Below, piece by piece: positions 1-6,873 of a DNA stretch of 64,000 nucleotides. Source of the stretch: Marinobacter sp. SS13-12 (GTDB lineage: Bacteria; Pseudomonadota; Gammaproteobacteria; Pseudomonadales; Oleiphilaceae); NCBI RefSeq assembly GCF_030227115.1, contig NZ_JASSUA010000001.1, positions 434,001-498,000 on the forward strand, read 5' to 3'. Made by a program: the position numbers and the translations under genes. A model generated the notes under the pieces. That model ran no database searches and was not told where the DNA came from. It saw only the letters and a program-made list of their open reading frames with translations. Every line of letters starts with the position of its first letter. Positions within the stretch are counted from its first letter, which is position 1.

Positions 1-13
1 AAACAGATTTCAT
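1..13 (-). CDS. Start of a gene leaving the window (partial)
   Basis: Reading the minus strand, an ATG at 13-11 follows a strong GGAGGTG ribosome binding site with a short CCCT spacer. The four visible codons read MKSV. It lies 84 bases downstream of the cytochrome c gene on the same strand, so it may be the next member of that cluster. Nothing can be said about its product from four codons. Confidence 0.5.
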
Positions 14-97
14 AGGGCACCTCCAGGGCATTAAACTGCTTTATGTTCCACACTTTATGGACACTGGAGGTACCAGGTTGTTACAGACCAACAGGCC

Positions 98-730
98 TCA
101 ACGTTGCTTGAATTTCTCCTGTTCAATGCGCATGTACTCCGTCAGGGCAGCCAGCTCTTCGGAATCCCATTCCAAGGGCTCCGCTGCCATGGGAGCAACC
201 ATGCAGATCTGCACCATCTCATCCAGGTGAACCTTGTCCATGCCGAAATCGCTCTTGCCCATGGCCACAAAATGCGGGTATTCGTTGGAGAAGGTATCAG
301 CGTAGCCGGCACCGTTAGTATGGCAGGTCGCACAGGACAGGCCATTGGAAGACAATGAGGTATTGCTGAACAGGGCCTCCCCTTTTTTGGCCAGGGATTC
401 GGCATCTCCCTCATAGGGTTCGTAACCTTCGGGGCGGCGGACCGCCTCTTTCATGGCTTCAGAAGTCCCTTCGCCCTCGGCCTCGCCTTCACCTTCACCC
501 TCGCCCTCAGCTTCACCTTCAGCTTCTCCCTTTGCTTCACCTTCCGCTTCTCCTTTTGCCTCACCTTCCGCTTCACCCTGGGCAGCTTCCGCCGAAGGAA
601 TCAGCCCCAGTCCGTTTTCCGATACGGCTGACATACCCGCCATAGCCACTACCGTCATCACGGGCACCGACACCATAAGATTTCGGGAAAGCTTACGCAG
701 GAGTTCTTTACGATGACTGTCAGTATTCAT
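98..730 (-). CDS. c-type cytochrome with an internal EGEA/EGEG repeat
   Basis: A 210-residue protein. An N-terminal basic leader contains KELLRKLSR, followed by a hydrophobic stretch (about 19-50) ending in AEAAQ, which looks like an export signal. About 38 residues of GEAEGEAK/EGEG low-complexity sequence follow (about 52-88). The C-terminal part (about 95-210) is a small class I cytochrome c domain with one heme site, CATCH, and several downstream Met residues as possible axial ligands. A GGAGAG site seven bases before ATG at 730 supports the start. The leader and repeat nearly duplicate those of the small protein at 1483-1785, so I infer both are substrates of the same modifying enzyme (1850-4276). 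The heme domain is certain; the electron-transfer partner is unknown. Confidence 0.85.
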   Translation of the reverse strand: MNTDSHRKELLRKLSRNLMVSVPVMTVVAMAGMSAVSENGLGLIPSAEAAQGEAEGEAKGEAEGEAKGEAEGEAEGEGEGEGEAEGEGTSEAMKEAVRRPEGYEPYEGDAESLAKKGEALFSNTSLSSNGLSCATCHTNGAGYADTFSNEYPHFVAMGKSDFGMDKVHLDEMVQICMVAPMAAEPLEWDSEELAALTEYMRIEQEKFKQR

Positions 731-785
731 ATGAGCACTCTCCGATCGTCATTGATTCCTGTTTTTTTTGGCGTGAACTTCGGGT

Positions 786-1349
786 TCACGCGATTCTCGC
801 CATCTGCATTTGCAACTGCTGCTGATGACGCAGGGTTGAAGGGTGAACGCCAAACCCGTCACTGACTTCAACCCCACCCTGCTCCGCCAGCATCGCAATG
901 ATCGCCATGTGGTGAATGGTGTGGCTGGCCAGGAACACCAGTTCCCGGTCAATGCTGGTGGAAACCGTGCGCCGCTGCTCGTCACTGAGATGCTCCATCG
1001 TCAGTAGCGTGTTCTGTGGCACTTCAGCAAGGCGCCCCAGCGAATTGATGATCGCAAGAAGCTTGTTGCAGGCAGCGTGATTATCCAGCTCGAGCCTTTC
1101 CTCACGCTCCCTTTTTTCATAATCAAGGGGCCCTGCGGATTGTCTGTGAGCGGCAGTCAGAAGAGCCATGTAATGATCAATGATGTGGCGCACGTGTTTG
1201 CCGATTACATGCTGATTTTTCGCTCCGAACGTTTGCCGATACAGCTGTCCAGGCACCACAAAAAGCAGCTCTGCAAGCTGATTGATGGCGTGGGCATTTT
1301 CGGCAACGAGCTCTTCGCAATTAAAAGACCCGGAACTTGAATTTGGCAT
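786..1349 (-). CDS. DinB-fold protein, function unknown
   Basis: A 187-residue soluble protein with the four-helix pattern of the DinB/YfiT-like superfamily. Conserved His residues sit in GKHVRHIIDHY (about 50-60) and HTIHHMAII (about 143-151), spaced as expected for the metal-binding triad of that fold. Relatives include thiol-dependent S-transferases and the helical domain of EgtB-type enzymes, but this gene cannot be assigned a reaction. It lies between the repeat-tailed small protein and the repeat-containing cytochrome on the same strand, so it may act in the same process. The ribosome binding site is weak (GTGAAGAAC before ATG at 1349). Confidence 0.7.
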   Translation of the reverse strand: MPNSSSGSFNCEELVAENAHAINQLAELLFVVPGQLYRQTFGAKNQHVIGKHVRHIIDHYMALLTAAHRQSAGPLDYEKREREERLELDNHAACNKLLAIINSLGRLAEVPQNTLLTMEHLSDEQRRTVSTSIDRELVFLASHTIHHMAIIAMLAEQGGVEVSDGFGVHPSTLRHQQQLQMQMARIA

Positions 1350-1382
1350 TGTTCTTCACCCGTATCGTCTGGGTTGATTCGT

Positions 1383-1482
1383 TCACTGAAAGCGGCAGAT
1401 TGGCCCCGGCACCAGGGTCACGGAGGAATCCGGTTCACCCCTGGCCGGGCCACTGCCTTGTTCAGGTGCCGCAGATTCCGGC
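1383..1482 (-). other. Open shifted frame after the repeat-protein stop
   Basis: After the TGA at 1485-1483, the neighbouring minus-strand frame reads without stops to a TGA at 1385-1383. It encodes a Glu/Pro/Ser/Ala-rich stretch (for example EPESAAPEQGSG). Removing one G from the GAAGGCTGA context would join the repeat directly to this stretch. It could be a frameshifted former C-terminus, a sequencing error or chance. Confidence 0.35.
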
Positions 1483-1785
1483 TCAGCCTTCAGCTTTACC
1501 CTCTGCTTCACCTACACCTTCTCCTTCGCCTTCACCTTCTCCTTCGCCCTCGGCTTCGCCTTCAGCTTCTCCCTTGGCTTCACCCTCAGCTTCGCCTTTG
1601 GCCTCGCCCTCGGCTTCTGCTTCACCTGCGGCAAGCATCATGTACTCGCTCTCGGCATTCACTTCAGCAGCGGTAGCCGTGCCGAAAGCCGAAGCACCAA
1701 CCACAACAGCCAGCATTGGCCCGGTATAGGTGATACCCCTGGCAAGCTTGCGCAATAACTGTCTTTTCTGAGTATCTCTGGACAT
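1483..1785 (-). CDS. Leader-plus-repeat small protein, candidate modified precursor
   Basis: A 100-residue protein starting at ATG 1785, chosen because AGGAGATTAA precedes it at good spacing; an upstream in-frame ATG lacks this. The N-terminus has the basic motif KRQLLRKLARG, then a hydrophobic stretch ending in ATAAEV, like an export signal. The last third (about 57-100) is almost only Glu, Gly, Ala and a few Lys in GEAEGEAK and EGEG units, ending at TGA 1485-1483. The composition resembles the acidic C-terminal tail of tubulin, the substrate of the enzyme family encoded just upstream (1850-4276). I infer a precursor or scaffold whose Glu side chains or terminus are modified. The +1-shifted frame stays open past the stop, to 1383 (see findings). 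Confidence 0.7.
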   Translation of the reverse strand: MSRDTQKRQLLRKLARGITYTGPMLAVVVGASAFGTATAAEVNAESEYMMLAAGEAEAEGEAKGEAEGEAKGEAEGEAEGEGEGEGEGEGVGEAEGKAEG

Positions 1786-1849
1786 GGTATTTAATCTCCT
1801 TTCCATTTCTCTGGTTAACACCGGGCACAGGTATGCCCGGAACTTCGGG

Positions 1850-4276
1850 CTATTGCCCGAATGCTTGATCTACCTCTGACCTGTCCGCACCCGACAGCTG
1901 GTGCACCACAGCATCAAGATTATCTGTGGCCACCAGGTATCGGTCTGCTGTCTCGAGCCATTCGGCCAACCGCGAGAAACCGGCCGTATCCAGCGGACGG
2001 CCCTGAGGGCCACAACAGCCGGGGATGAGATAACGCAGGGCCTCACTCACCGATACCGCCTGCAGACCGTTCTCGTGTTGATCCGATGTCGGAACAGGTA
2101 TCAGAACCGTAGTAATGCGGTATTCCTGTGCAGCCACTCCCAGCGATGCTGGTTGCAGCGCAATTTCGTGACCCTCCGTCGGGGAATGCAGGGAAAAACG
2201 GCCCGGCACCTCAGGATCACCGGCTTTGGCTGAAGGCACCTGCGCTGGCAGACCAAGTGCAGACATGGCCGTGCCAGGCTCCGCAGGAATCCTCAGGGCC
2301 CGACCAAAGTTCGCATCAAGATGTTTGGCCAGGGCCAATGCCGGCCCGTCGCCAAGCCCGGGGTCACCGTTGGCAACCAGCACGGCACTGGATGGATCCT
2401 CCGGCCGGGTAACAAGGCCGGCGTCAATGATGATGTCGCCCTCGTCTGCCGCGTGCCCGGTGAGGCAAACCATAATCGCTGGCGCCACCCGGGACAGGGC
2501 GAGCCGTGACTGCATAACCTTGCCGTCGAGGATCAGGGTGTAGCCCGGGGTGTCTCGCACGACCTCAAGTCTTGAGCGGGAACCCGGGCTGCTTTTCGAT
2601 TCAAGCGGAACCAATAACGAGCCGATCCGGCCCACCACCGCGGGGCTGTCGGTAAAAAGCTCCACGTGGAATCCACCGCATTCGAGAACGGACGAATAGG
2701 GCTCAGACACCTGTGGAAGCGGAATATTCCCTGTAGAGGTGAGATCAGAAGCGGAGGTATCCCCAGCATTCGCGTGGACCAGAAAACCGTTGTTGGCCCA
2801 GTCCGCCAGCGAATTCCAGACATCCCGCCGAATGGCCCAGGCATCGGGCTCTGCGACAGAGTTCTGCCTGGCTGACTGGGTCAGGGCATCGGCGATATCG
2901 TCTGGCGGGATACCATCGGTGGCCATCAGCCAGATCAGCGATGCAGTTTCGTTCAGGACACTGAGATGCCCCAGCCGGGTATCGTAGACATACACCCTGT
3001 CCTCACTGATCATATCCTCGGCACGTCGCCGTTGCAGGGTTGGCTGGGTTAAACCGTTGCCAGAGAGGGCCTTGGCGACAACCCAGTCCTCCAGTCGTGG
3101 CAGTGTATAGAACGGCAGATAAGCCGCTGGGTTTTCCGAAGGCAACAGACGCTTGAAGTTACCTGCCCGGGCCTGCTCGTTTTCCGTTTCCAGGATCAGC
3201 CGTTGCTCCACAGACGCACCGGGAACGGTTTCACGCTTGCCATTCAGCCCCACCAGGCTTACCAGGTCCGACACCAACGATCCCTTGACGCCTTCTTCAA
3301 TATCACCGCCGCTCTCAGGTCCGGCGCATACTTCCAGAGAAGGGCTGAGGTTGCATTCCAGCACCCAGGGTTTGAGCTTGCTGTCTACCAGGCAGTCAAT
3401 GCCCAGCAGCTCATAACAGCCACGGGTATCGGCTCCCACCACTCTTGAACGTTCGCGCATGGATTCCACAGCCGACAGGCAGGTCAGGGCGACCATGTCC
3501 TCGACGCGGGCAAACAGGGCCTCGTCATCATGCCCCTGCTCTCTCAACCAGGCGCGGTAACGGTCCAGATCCACAAACTCCACCGGCACATCCGCGTCGA
3601 GGTTCAGCGCGTTAACATCGGGATTGGTGAGGTAACTGTAGGGATTGTCTGCGTTTTCCTCATCGTAAGGCGCAGAGGCCAGCTTGGCGAAGCCCTGGCG
3701 GTAGAGGTACACCCGCAGAGGCGCAATCGAGGTGACCGCAACATAGAGCCGCAAGACGTACTTGCGCCCGTGCATGGTATGAGGATTCTCGATGTACTCC
3801 TGCACCATCCACGACGAATCCATGGGCACATCAGCCGGGTCTTTCACCAGCTGGATGCCCTTGCCTCGTGCCGCGTTCTTGGGCTTCAGGATCCAGCGTT
3901 TGGAGGGTTCATCAAGGGCCTCCTGCTGGAAAGCATGATAGTCCCCGGGCATGGAGTAGACCCGCGGGAAAAACTGCAGGCGCTCGGCCAGCCCGTCGTG
4001 TCCGTTATCCTGCAGGCTCACCCGATCACGAAGCGTCAACAGGCTCTGATAGAGCCGGCTTTTGACGGTCAGGGCGTTATTACCGGGAATGTGATTGATC
4101 TTGCGCTCAGGCCCAACGTACCTGAAAAATTCCGGATCGGGCATGCCCGTGTACCAGCACGCATCCCAGTCGTCCGGGCTGTCGCCTTTCTGCCAGCGGT
4201 CTTTGTCCAGTGATGATTCGAAAAAGCGGTCCTGCTCGTAGGTGCGGTTGCCGCCCATCCAGTAGTGTCGAGTCAT
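1850..4276 (-). CDS. Tubulin-tyrosine-ligase-like ATP-grasp enzyme fused to PqqD/RRE and HPr-kinase-like domains
   Basis: An 808-residue protein; ATG 4276 is preceded by AAGGGAG. Residues about 85-345 are a TTL-family ATP-grasp ligase. It has WILKPKNAARGKGI (about 128-141), GRKYVLRLYV (about 170-179), ELLGIDCLVD (about 289-298) and WVLECNLSPSL (about 304-314), which match the ATP- and Mg-binding signatures of eukaryotic TTL/TTLL enzymes. Residues about 427-500 match PqqD-type recognition domains (VYVYDTRLGHLSVLNETAS). Residues about 525-800 resemble the HPr-kinase-like proteins that often accompany PqqD. Its would-be P-loop (GDPGLGDGPA, about 637-646) lacks the Lys and Ser/Thr. Family knowledge: TTL enzymes add an amino acid to a protein terminus or Glu side chain. 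Inference: the PqqD part binds the LLRKL leader and the ATP-grasp part modifies the EGEA/EGEG tails encoded downstream. Confidence 0.85.
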   Translation of the reverse strand: MTRHYWMGGNRTYEQDRFFESSLDKDRWQKGDSPDDWDACWYTGMPDPEFFRYVGPERKINHIPGNNALTVKSRLYQSLLTLRDRVSLQDNGHDGLAERLQFFPRVYSMPGDYHAFQQEALDEPSKRWILKPKNAARGKGIQLVKDPADVPMDSSWMVQEYIENPHTMHGRKYVLRLYVAVTSIAPLRVYLYRQGFAKLASAPYDEENADNPYSYLTNPDVNALNLDADVPVEFVDLDRYRAWLREQGHDDEALFARVEDMVALTCLSAVESMRERSRVVGADTRGCYELLGIDCLVDSKLKPWVLECNLSPSLEVCAGPESGGDIEEGVKGSLVSDLVSLVGLNGKRETVPGASVEQRLILETENEQARAGNFKRLLPSENPAAYLPFYTLPRLEDWVVAKALSGNGLTQPTLQRRRAEDMISEDRVYVYDTRLGHLSVLNETASLIWLMATDGIPPDDIADALTQSARQNSVAEPDAWAIRRDVWNSLADWANNGFLVHANAGDTSASDLTSTGNIPLPQVSEPYSSVLECGGFHVELFTDSPAVVGRIGSLLVPLESKSSPGSRSRLEVVRDTPGYTLILDGKVMQSRLALSRVAPAIMVCLTGHAADEGDIIIDAGLVTRPEDPSSAVLVANGDPGLGDGPALALAKHLDANFGRALRIPAEPGTAMSALGLPAQVPSAKAGDPEVPGRFSLHSPTEGHEIALQPASLGVAAQEYRITTVLIPVPTSDQHENGLQAVSVSEALRYLIPGCCGPQGRPLDTAGFSRLAEWLETADRYLVATDNLDAVVHQLSGADRSEVDQAFGQ

Positions 4277-4531
4277 GTCGAACTGTTCTCCCTTGCGCCC
4301 TGATCTTGTCTTTGTTTTCTGTTGCACACCCGCATGGACACACCACATCAGCGGGTGTTACAGATTTCCGACAATTTCTTTCCGTTTGACTGTTTCCTTT
4401 CATTGGTAGTTAAGACACGCGGGATCCGCCACTGTTACAGATTCAATATTTGCTTGACCTATGAGTAGCACACAGGTTCTAACATCCGCCCACTATTGAT
4501 CATTCACAGAAATTCACGAGAGCAGTCTGAC
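4277..4531. other. Divergent intergenic region with two TGTTACAG copies
   Basis: This separates the minus-strand TTL-like gene from the plus-strand copper operon. It holds the cus promoter (4454-4485) and two copies of TGTTACAG (4356-4363 and 4433-4440), each followed by ATT. I could not place a convincing promoter for the TTL-like gene. Confidence 0.5.
4454..4485 (+). promoter_or_regulatory. MerR-family-type promoter/operator of the cus operon
   Basis: TTGACC (4454-4459) and TAACAT (4480-4485) are separated by 20 bases, the over-long spacing typical of promoters activated by MerR-family metal sensors. ACCT and AGGT form the ends of a dyad inside the spacer. A very similar 32-base element lies at 18370-18401. 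The regulator, perhaps CueR-like, is not in the window. Confidence 0.7.
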
Positions 4532-4927
4532 TTGCCAAACATTGCCTTCCGCCAAGCTGTTAAATATCTGCTGCTGATCGTCATGGTCATGCAGCCGGTG
4601 CTGGCATTCGGGCAAGTCACGTTGAATCCGGCGGGGACGCCGCTGCGGGCGGAACAGGCAACCTTGATGGCTTGTTGCAAAGGCGGCTTGCACACTCCTT
4701 CCAGCCGTTCGGATCAGACCATGGCCTGCGGTGACCTGACCTCTGCCGATTGTGCGCTCGCAGCCAGCCTTGGCAACTGCGGTTCTGCGGTGTCTGCACT
4801 GGCACCTGAAAACGCAGAAGTGACTGCCCGAGCCGTTGCCAGCCTGGAACACCTTCAGCCTCAGGAAGGCTATCTCAGCATCATCCTCGATACCCTCACA
4901 CCTCCCCCCAACTCCTCCAAAGCCTGA
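4532..4927 (+). CDS. Small exported Cys-containing protein at the head of the cus operon
   Basis: About 131 residues. A TTG at 4532 is preferred over the TTG at 4496 because 4496 sits almost on the expected transcription start of the 4454-4485 promoter. The N-terminus has a hydrophobic signal (YLLLIVMVMQPVLAFGQ). The mature part contains MACCKGG, MACGD, DCALAA and GNCGS, six Cys suited to thiol or metal binding. Small Cys-containing exported proteins of this kind head copper-resistance operons (CopL-like). It is followed after 86 bases by cusB. The role is inferred from position; no enzymatic motif is seen. Confidence 0.6.
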   Translation: MPNIAFRQAVKYLLLIVMVMQPVLAFGQVTLNPAGTPLRAEQATLMACCKGGLHTPSSRSDQTMACGDLTSADCALAASLGNCGSAVSALAPENAEVTARAVASLEHLQPQEGYLSIILDTLTPPPNSSKA

Positions 4928-5013
4928 CCCGGGTCTTTTCGATTCGTACGCACGTTTATCTAGGCCTGCGGGCCACGAGCGAGCGTTAACAAGCTTTGAA
5001 TGAGGAAACATCA

Positions 5014-6507
5014 ATGCGCATTGCCCTGATGGCGATCGTGATCGCCATGGCCTTTGGTCTTGGCTGGCTGGCCAGTCAGCAAATCATGCCAATGTTCGGA
5101 TCAGCCGGGTCCGGTAATCAGGCTGCTGAATCAGCAGAGAAAGAACCCCTGTACTGGGTTGCCCCCATGGATTCCGACTACCGCCGCGACAAGCCCGGCA
5201 AGTCCCCCATGGGAATGGATCTGGTGCCGGTTTATGAAGAAGAGGACACCGGCAGGGGCGATGGCGGAGTGCAGATAAGCTCTGCCGTCAGGAATAATCT
5301 GGGGGTCAGAACCCGGGCTGTTTCCCGTGGGCCGGTCACCATTCCGGTCCGCACGGTCGGCTATGTCACCGACGACGAGGACGAGCTGATCCACGTGCAC
5401 AGCCGCATTGCCGGCTGGGTAGAGGTTCTGCACCTACGTTCGCTGGGAGAGGAAGTCAGCCGGGGCGAGCCGCTGTACGAGATCTATTCGCCGGAGCTGG
5501 TGAATGCCCAGCAGGAATTCCTGATGTCAGAACGACTGAGCCGGGGTTCCCAGGCTACGGCAACTGGCGGAAAACTGCGGTCTCTCGGCATGACTGACTC
5601 ACAGATCGCCAACCTGAAAAAAACCGGCAAGGTCCGCGAACGCATCACCGTGTTTGCCCCCGGGTCCGGCTATGTGGCCGCCCTGCCAGTCCGTGCCGGC
5701 ATGTACGTGCGCCCGGATACCGAAATCATGGCCATTGGCAGCCGCAATTCCGTCTGGGTGATCGCCGAGTTCTTCGAGCGGCAAGCCGGCCTGGTCGTGG
5801 CAGGCCAGTCAGTGGCATTCACCACGCCCTCCATGCCTGGCACCAACTGGCAGGGCAGCATTGACTATGTCTACCCGGAGCTGGATGCCAGAACCCGAAC
5901 CCTGCGGGCACGGGTACGTGTTCCAAACGCCGACGGCCGGCTGCGCCCCAACATGTTCGTGAACTTCACCATGGACGCACCCATCGGCGATGACCTGCTC
6001 ACCATTCCGCGCCCGGCACTAATCCAGCTCAGCGACAGCCAGCATGTGCTATTGGCCGAAGAGGGTGGCTACTTCCGCCCGGTGCCCGTAAAAACCGGCC
6101 AGGAAGCCGGCGACCGGGTCGTGATTGCCGAGGGCCTGGAAGAAGGCCAGCAGGTAGTAGTGTCCGCCCAGTTCCTGATCGACTCCGAAACCAGCCTTGA
6201 AGCCGCCATGTTAAGACTTGAAGCGAATGAGCAAAGCAGCAGTGACACCCAGTCAGACAGTTCACCGTCGGAATTGATTGAAGGCGTCGGCCGAATCACC
6301 GAACTGGATAACGAGGGCGCCTCAATCACCCTCGATCACACCCCCATACCGGAACTGAACTGGCCCGCCATGACCATGGCGTTTGTTCTTGCCGATTCCG
6401 TGGATACCGGTGCCCTGGCCCCGGACCAGACAGTCCGCTTTGAATTCCGCGAGACCCCGGAAGGCTACCTCGTTGAACGTATTGAACCGGCGCAAGACGC
6501 GCAATAA
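5014..6507 (+). CDS. cusB: Copper/silver RND efflux periplasmic adaptor with fused CusF-like domain
   Basis: A 497-residue membrane fusion protein; ATG 5014 follows GAGGA. After an N-terminal anchor (about 2-25) comes the heavy-metal-binding element related to YxCPMHP...GxCPxCGM. Here the Cys are replaced, leaving WVAPMDSDYRRDKPGKSPMGMDLVPV, which is broken here as WVAPMDSDYRR then DKPGKSPMGMDLVPV. Barrel-sandwich, hairpin and beta-barrel regions span about 85-400. Residues about 425-497 form a CusF-like domain with LNWPAMTMAF. It bridges the inner-membrane pump CusA and outer-membrane channel CusC and hands over Cu(I)/Ag(I). It is the second gene of a tight operon. Fusion of a CusF domain to CusB is found in some proteobacteria. 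Confidence 0.9.
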   Translation: MRIALMAIVIAMAFGLGWLASQQIMPMFGSAGSGNQAAESAEKEPLYWVAPMDSDYRRDKPGKSPMGMDLVPVYEEEDTGRGDGGVQISSAVRNNLGVRTRAVSRGPVTIPVRTVGYVTDDEDELIHVHSRIAGWVEVLHLRSLGEEVSRGEPLYEIYSPELVNAQQEFLMSERLSRGSQATATGGKLRSLGMTDSQIANLKKTGKVRERITVFAPGSGYVAALPVRAGMYVRPDTEIMAIGSRNSVWVIAEFFERQAGLVVAGQSVAFTTPSMPGTNWQGSIDYVYPELDARTRTLRARVRVPNADGRLRPNMFVNFTMDAPIGDDLLTIPRPALIQLSDSQHVLLAEEGGYFRPVPVKTGQEAGDRVVIAEGLEEGQQVVVSAQFLIDSETSLEAAMLRLEANEQSSSDTQSDSSPSELIEGVGRITELDNEGASITLDHTPIPELNWPAMTMAFVLADSVDTGALAPDQTVRFEFRETPEGYLVERIEPAQDAQ

Positions 6508-6522
6508 CTACTGGAGAAAACC

Positions 6523-6816
6523 ATGAAGCTGAAAACATTGATAAGCGCCCTTGTTCTGGCAGTCACCCTTGCATCTGCATCGGCCATGGCCGAGCCCATC
6601 CAGAGCAAAGGCGTTGTGACCGCCGTCAATCCGGACAAACAGAAGATAACCCTGAATCATGAGCCCATCCCCGAACTGGGCTGGCCACAGATGACCATGG
6701 GATTTTCCGTAGCACCAGAGGTTGATCTGGAAGGCCTGGCCAAAGGCGACGAGGTCACCTTCTCTCTTAAGCCGGAAGGCAAGAGCCAGACGATCACCGA
6801 CATCAGCAAGCAATAG
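6523..6816 (+). CDS. cusF: Periplasmic copper/silver-binding chaperone
   Basis: 97 residues with a Sec signal ending in SAMAEP (about 23). The mature part is a CusF-type OB fold with ELGWPQMTMGF (about 52-62), where the Trp and two Met residues are known in CusF to form the Cu(I)/Ag(I) site. It delivers metal to the CusB/CusA complex. It starts 15 bases after cusB and duplicates the CusF-like domain fused to the end of CusB, so the operon carries two such domains. CTGGAG before ATG 6523 supports the start. Confidence 0.9.
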   Translation: MKLKTLISALVLAVTLASASAMAEPIQSKGVVTAVNPDKQKITLNHEPIPELGWPQMTMGFSVAPEVDLEGLAKGDEVTFSLKPEGKSQTITDISKQ

Positions 6817-6823
6817 CGATCAT

Positions 6824-6849
6824 CCGGGGCGCGATCACAAGCGCCCCGG
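6824..6849 (+). other. Strong GC hairpin between cusF and cusA
   Basis: CCGGGGCGC (6824-6832) and GCGCCCCGG (6841-6849) form a perfect nine-pair stem with an eight-base loop. No T-run follows, so it is not a typical intrinsic terminator. It may stabilise the cusF end of the message or attenuate cusA. Confidence 0.6.
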
Positions 6850-6873
6850 CCACCACCTGACCGGATTCAGCTC

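Noticed and set aside
453..716. Plus-strand Ser/Pro-rich open frame opposite the cytochrome repeat
   Set aside because: It is the complement of the EGEA repeat; low-complexity DNA keeps both strands open. It lacks a start site and a coherent domain.
1337..1729. Plus-strand Pro/Ser-repeat open frames opposite the small repeat protein
   Set aside because: Same cause as above; the minus frame has a clear leader and ribosome binding site.
3530..4213. Long plus-strand frame inside the TTL-like gene
   Set aside because: It is antisense to conserved TTL motifs and shows no recognisable domain.
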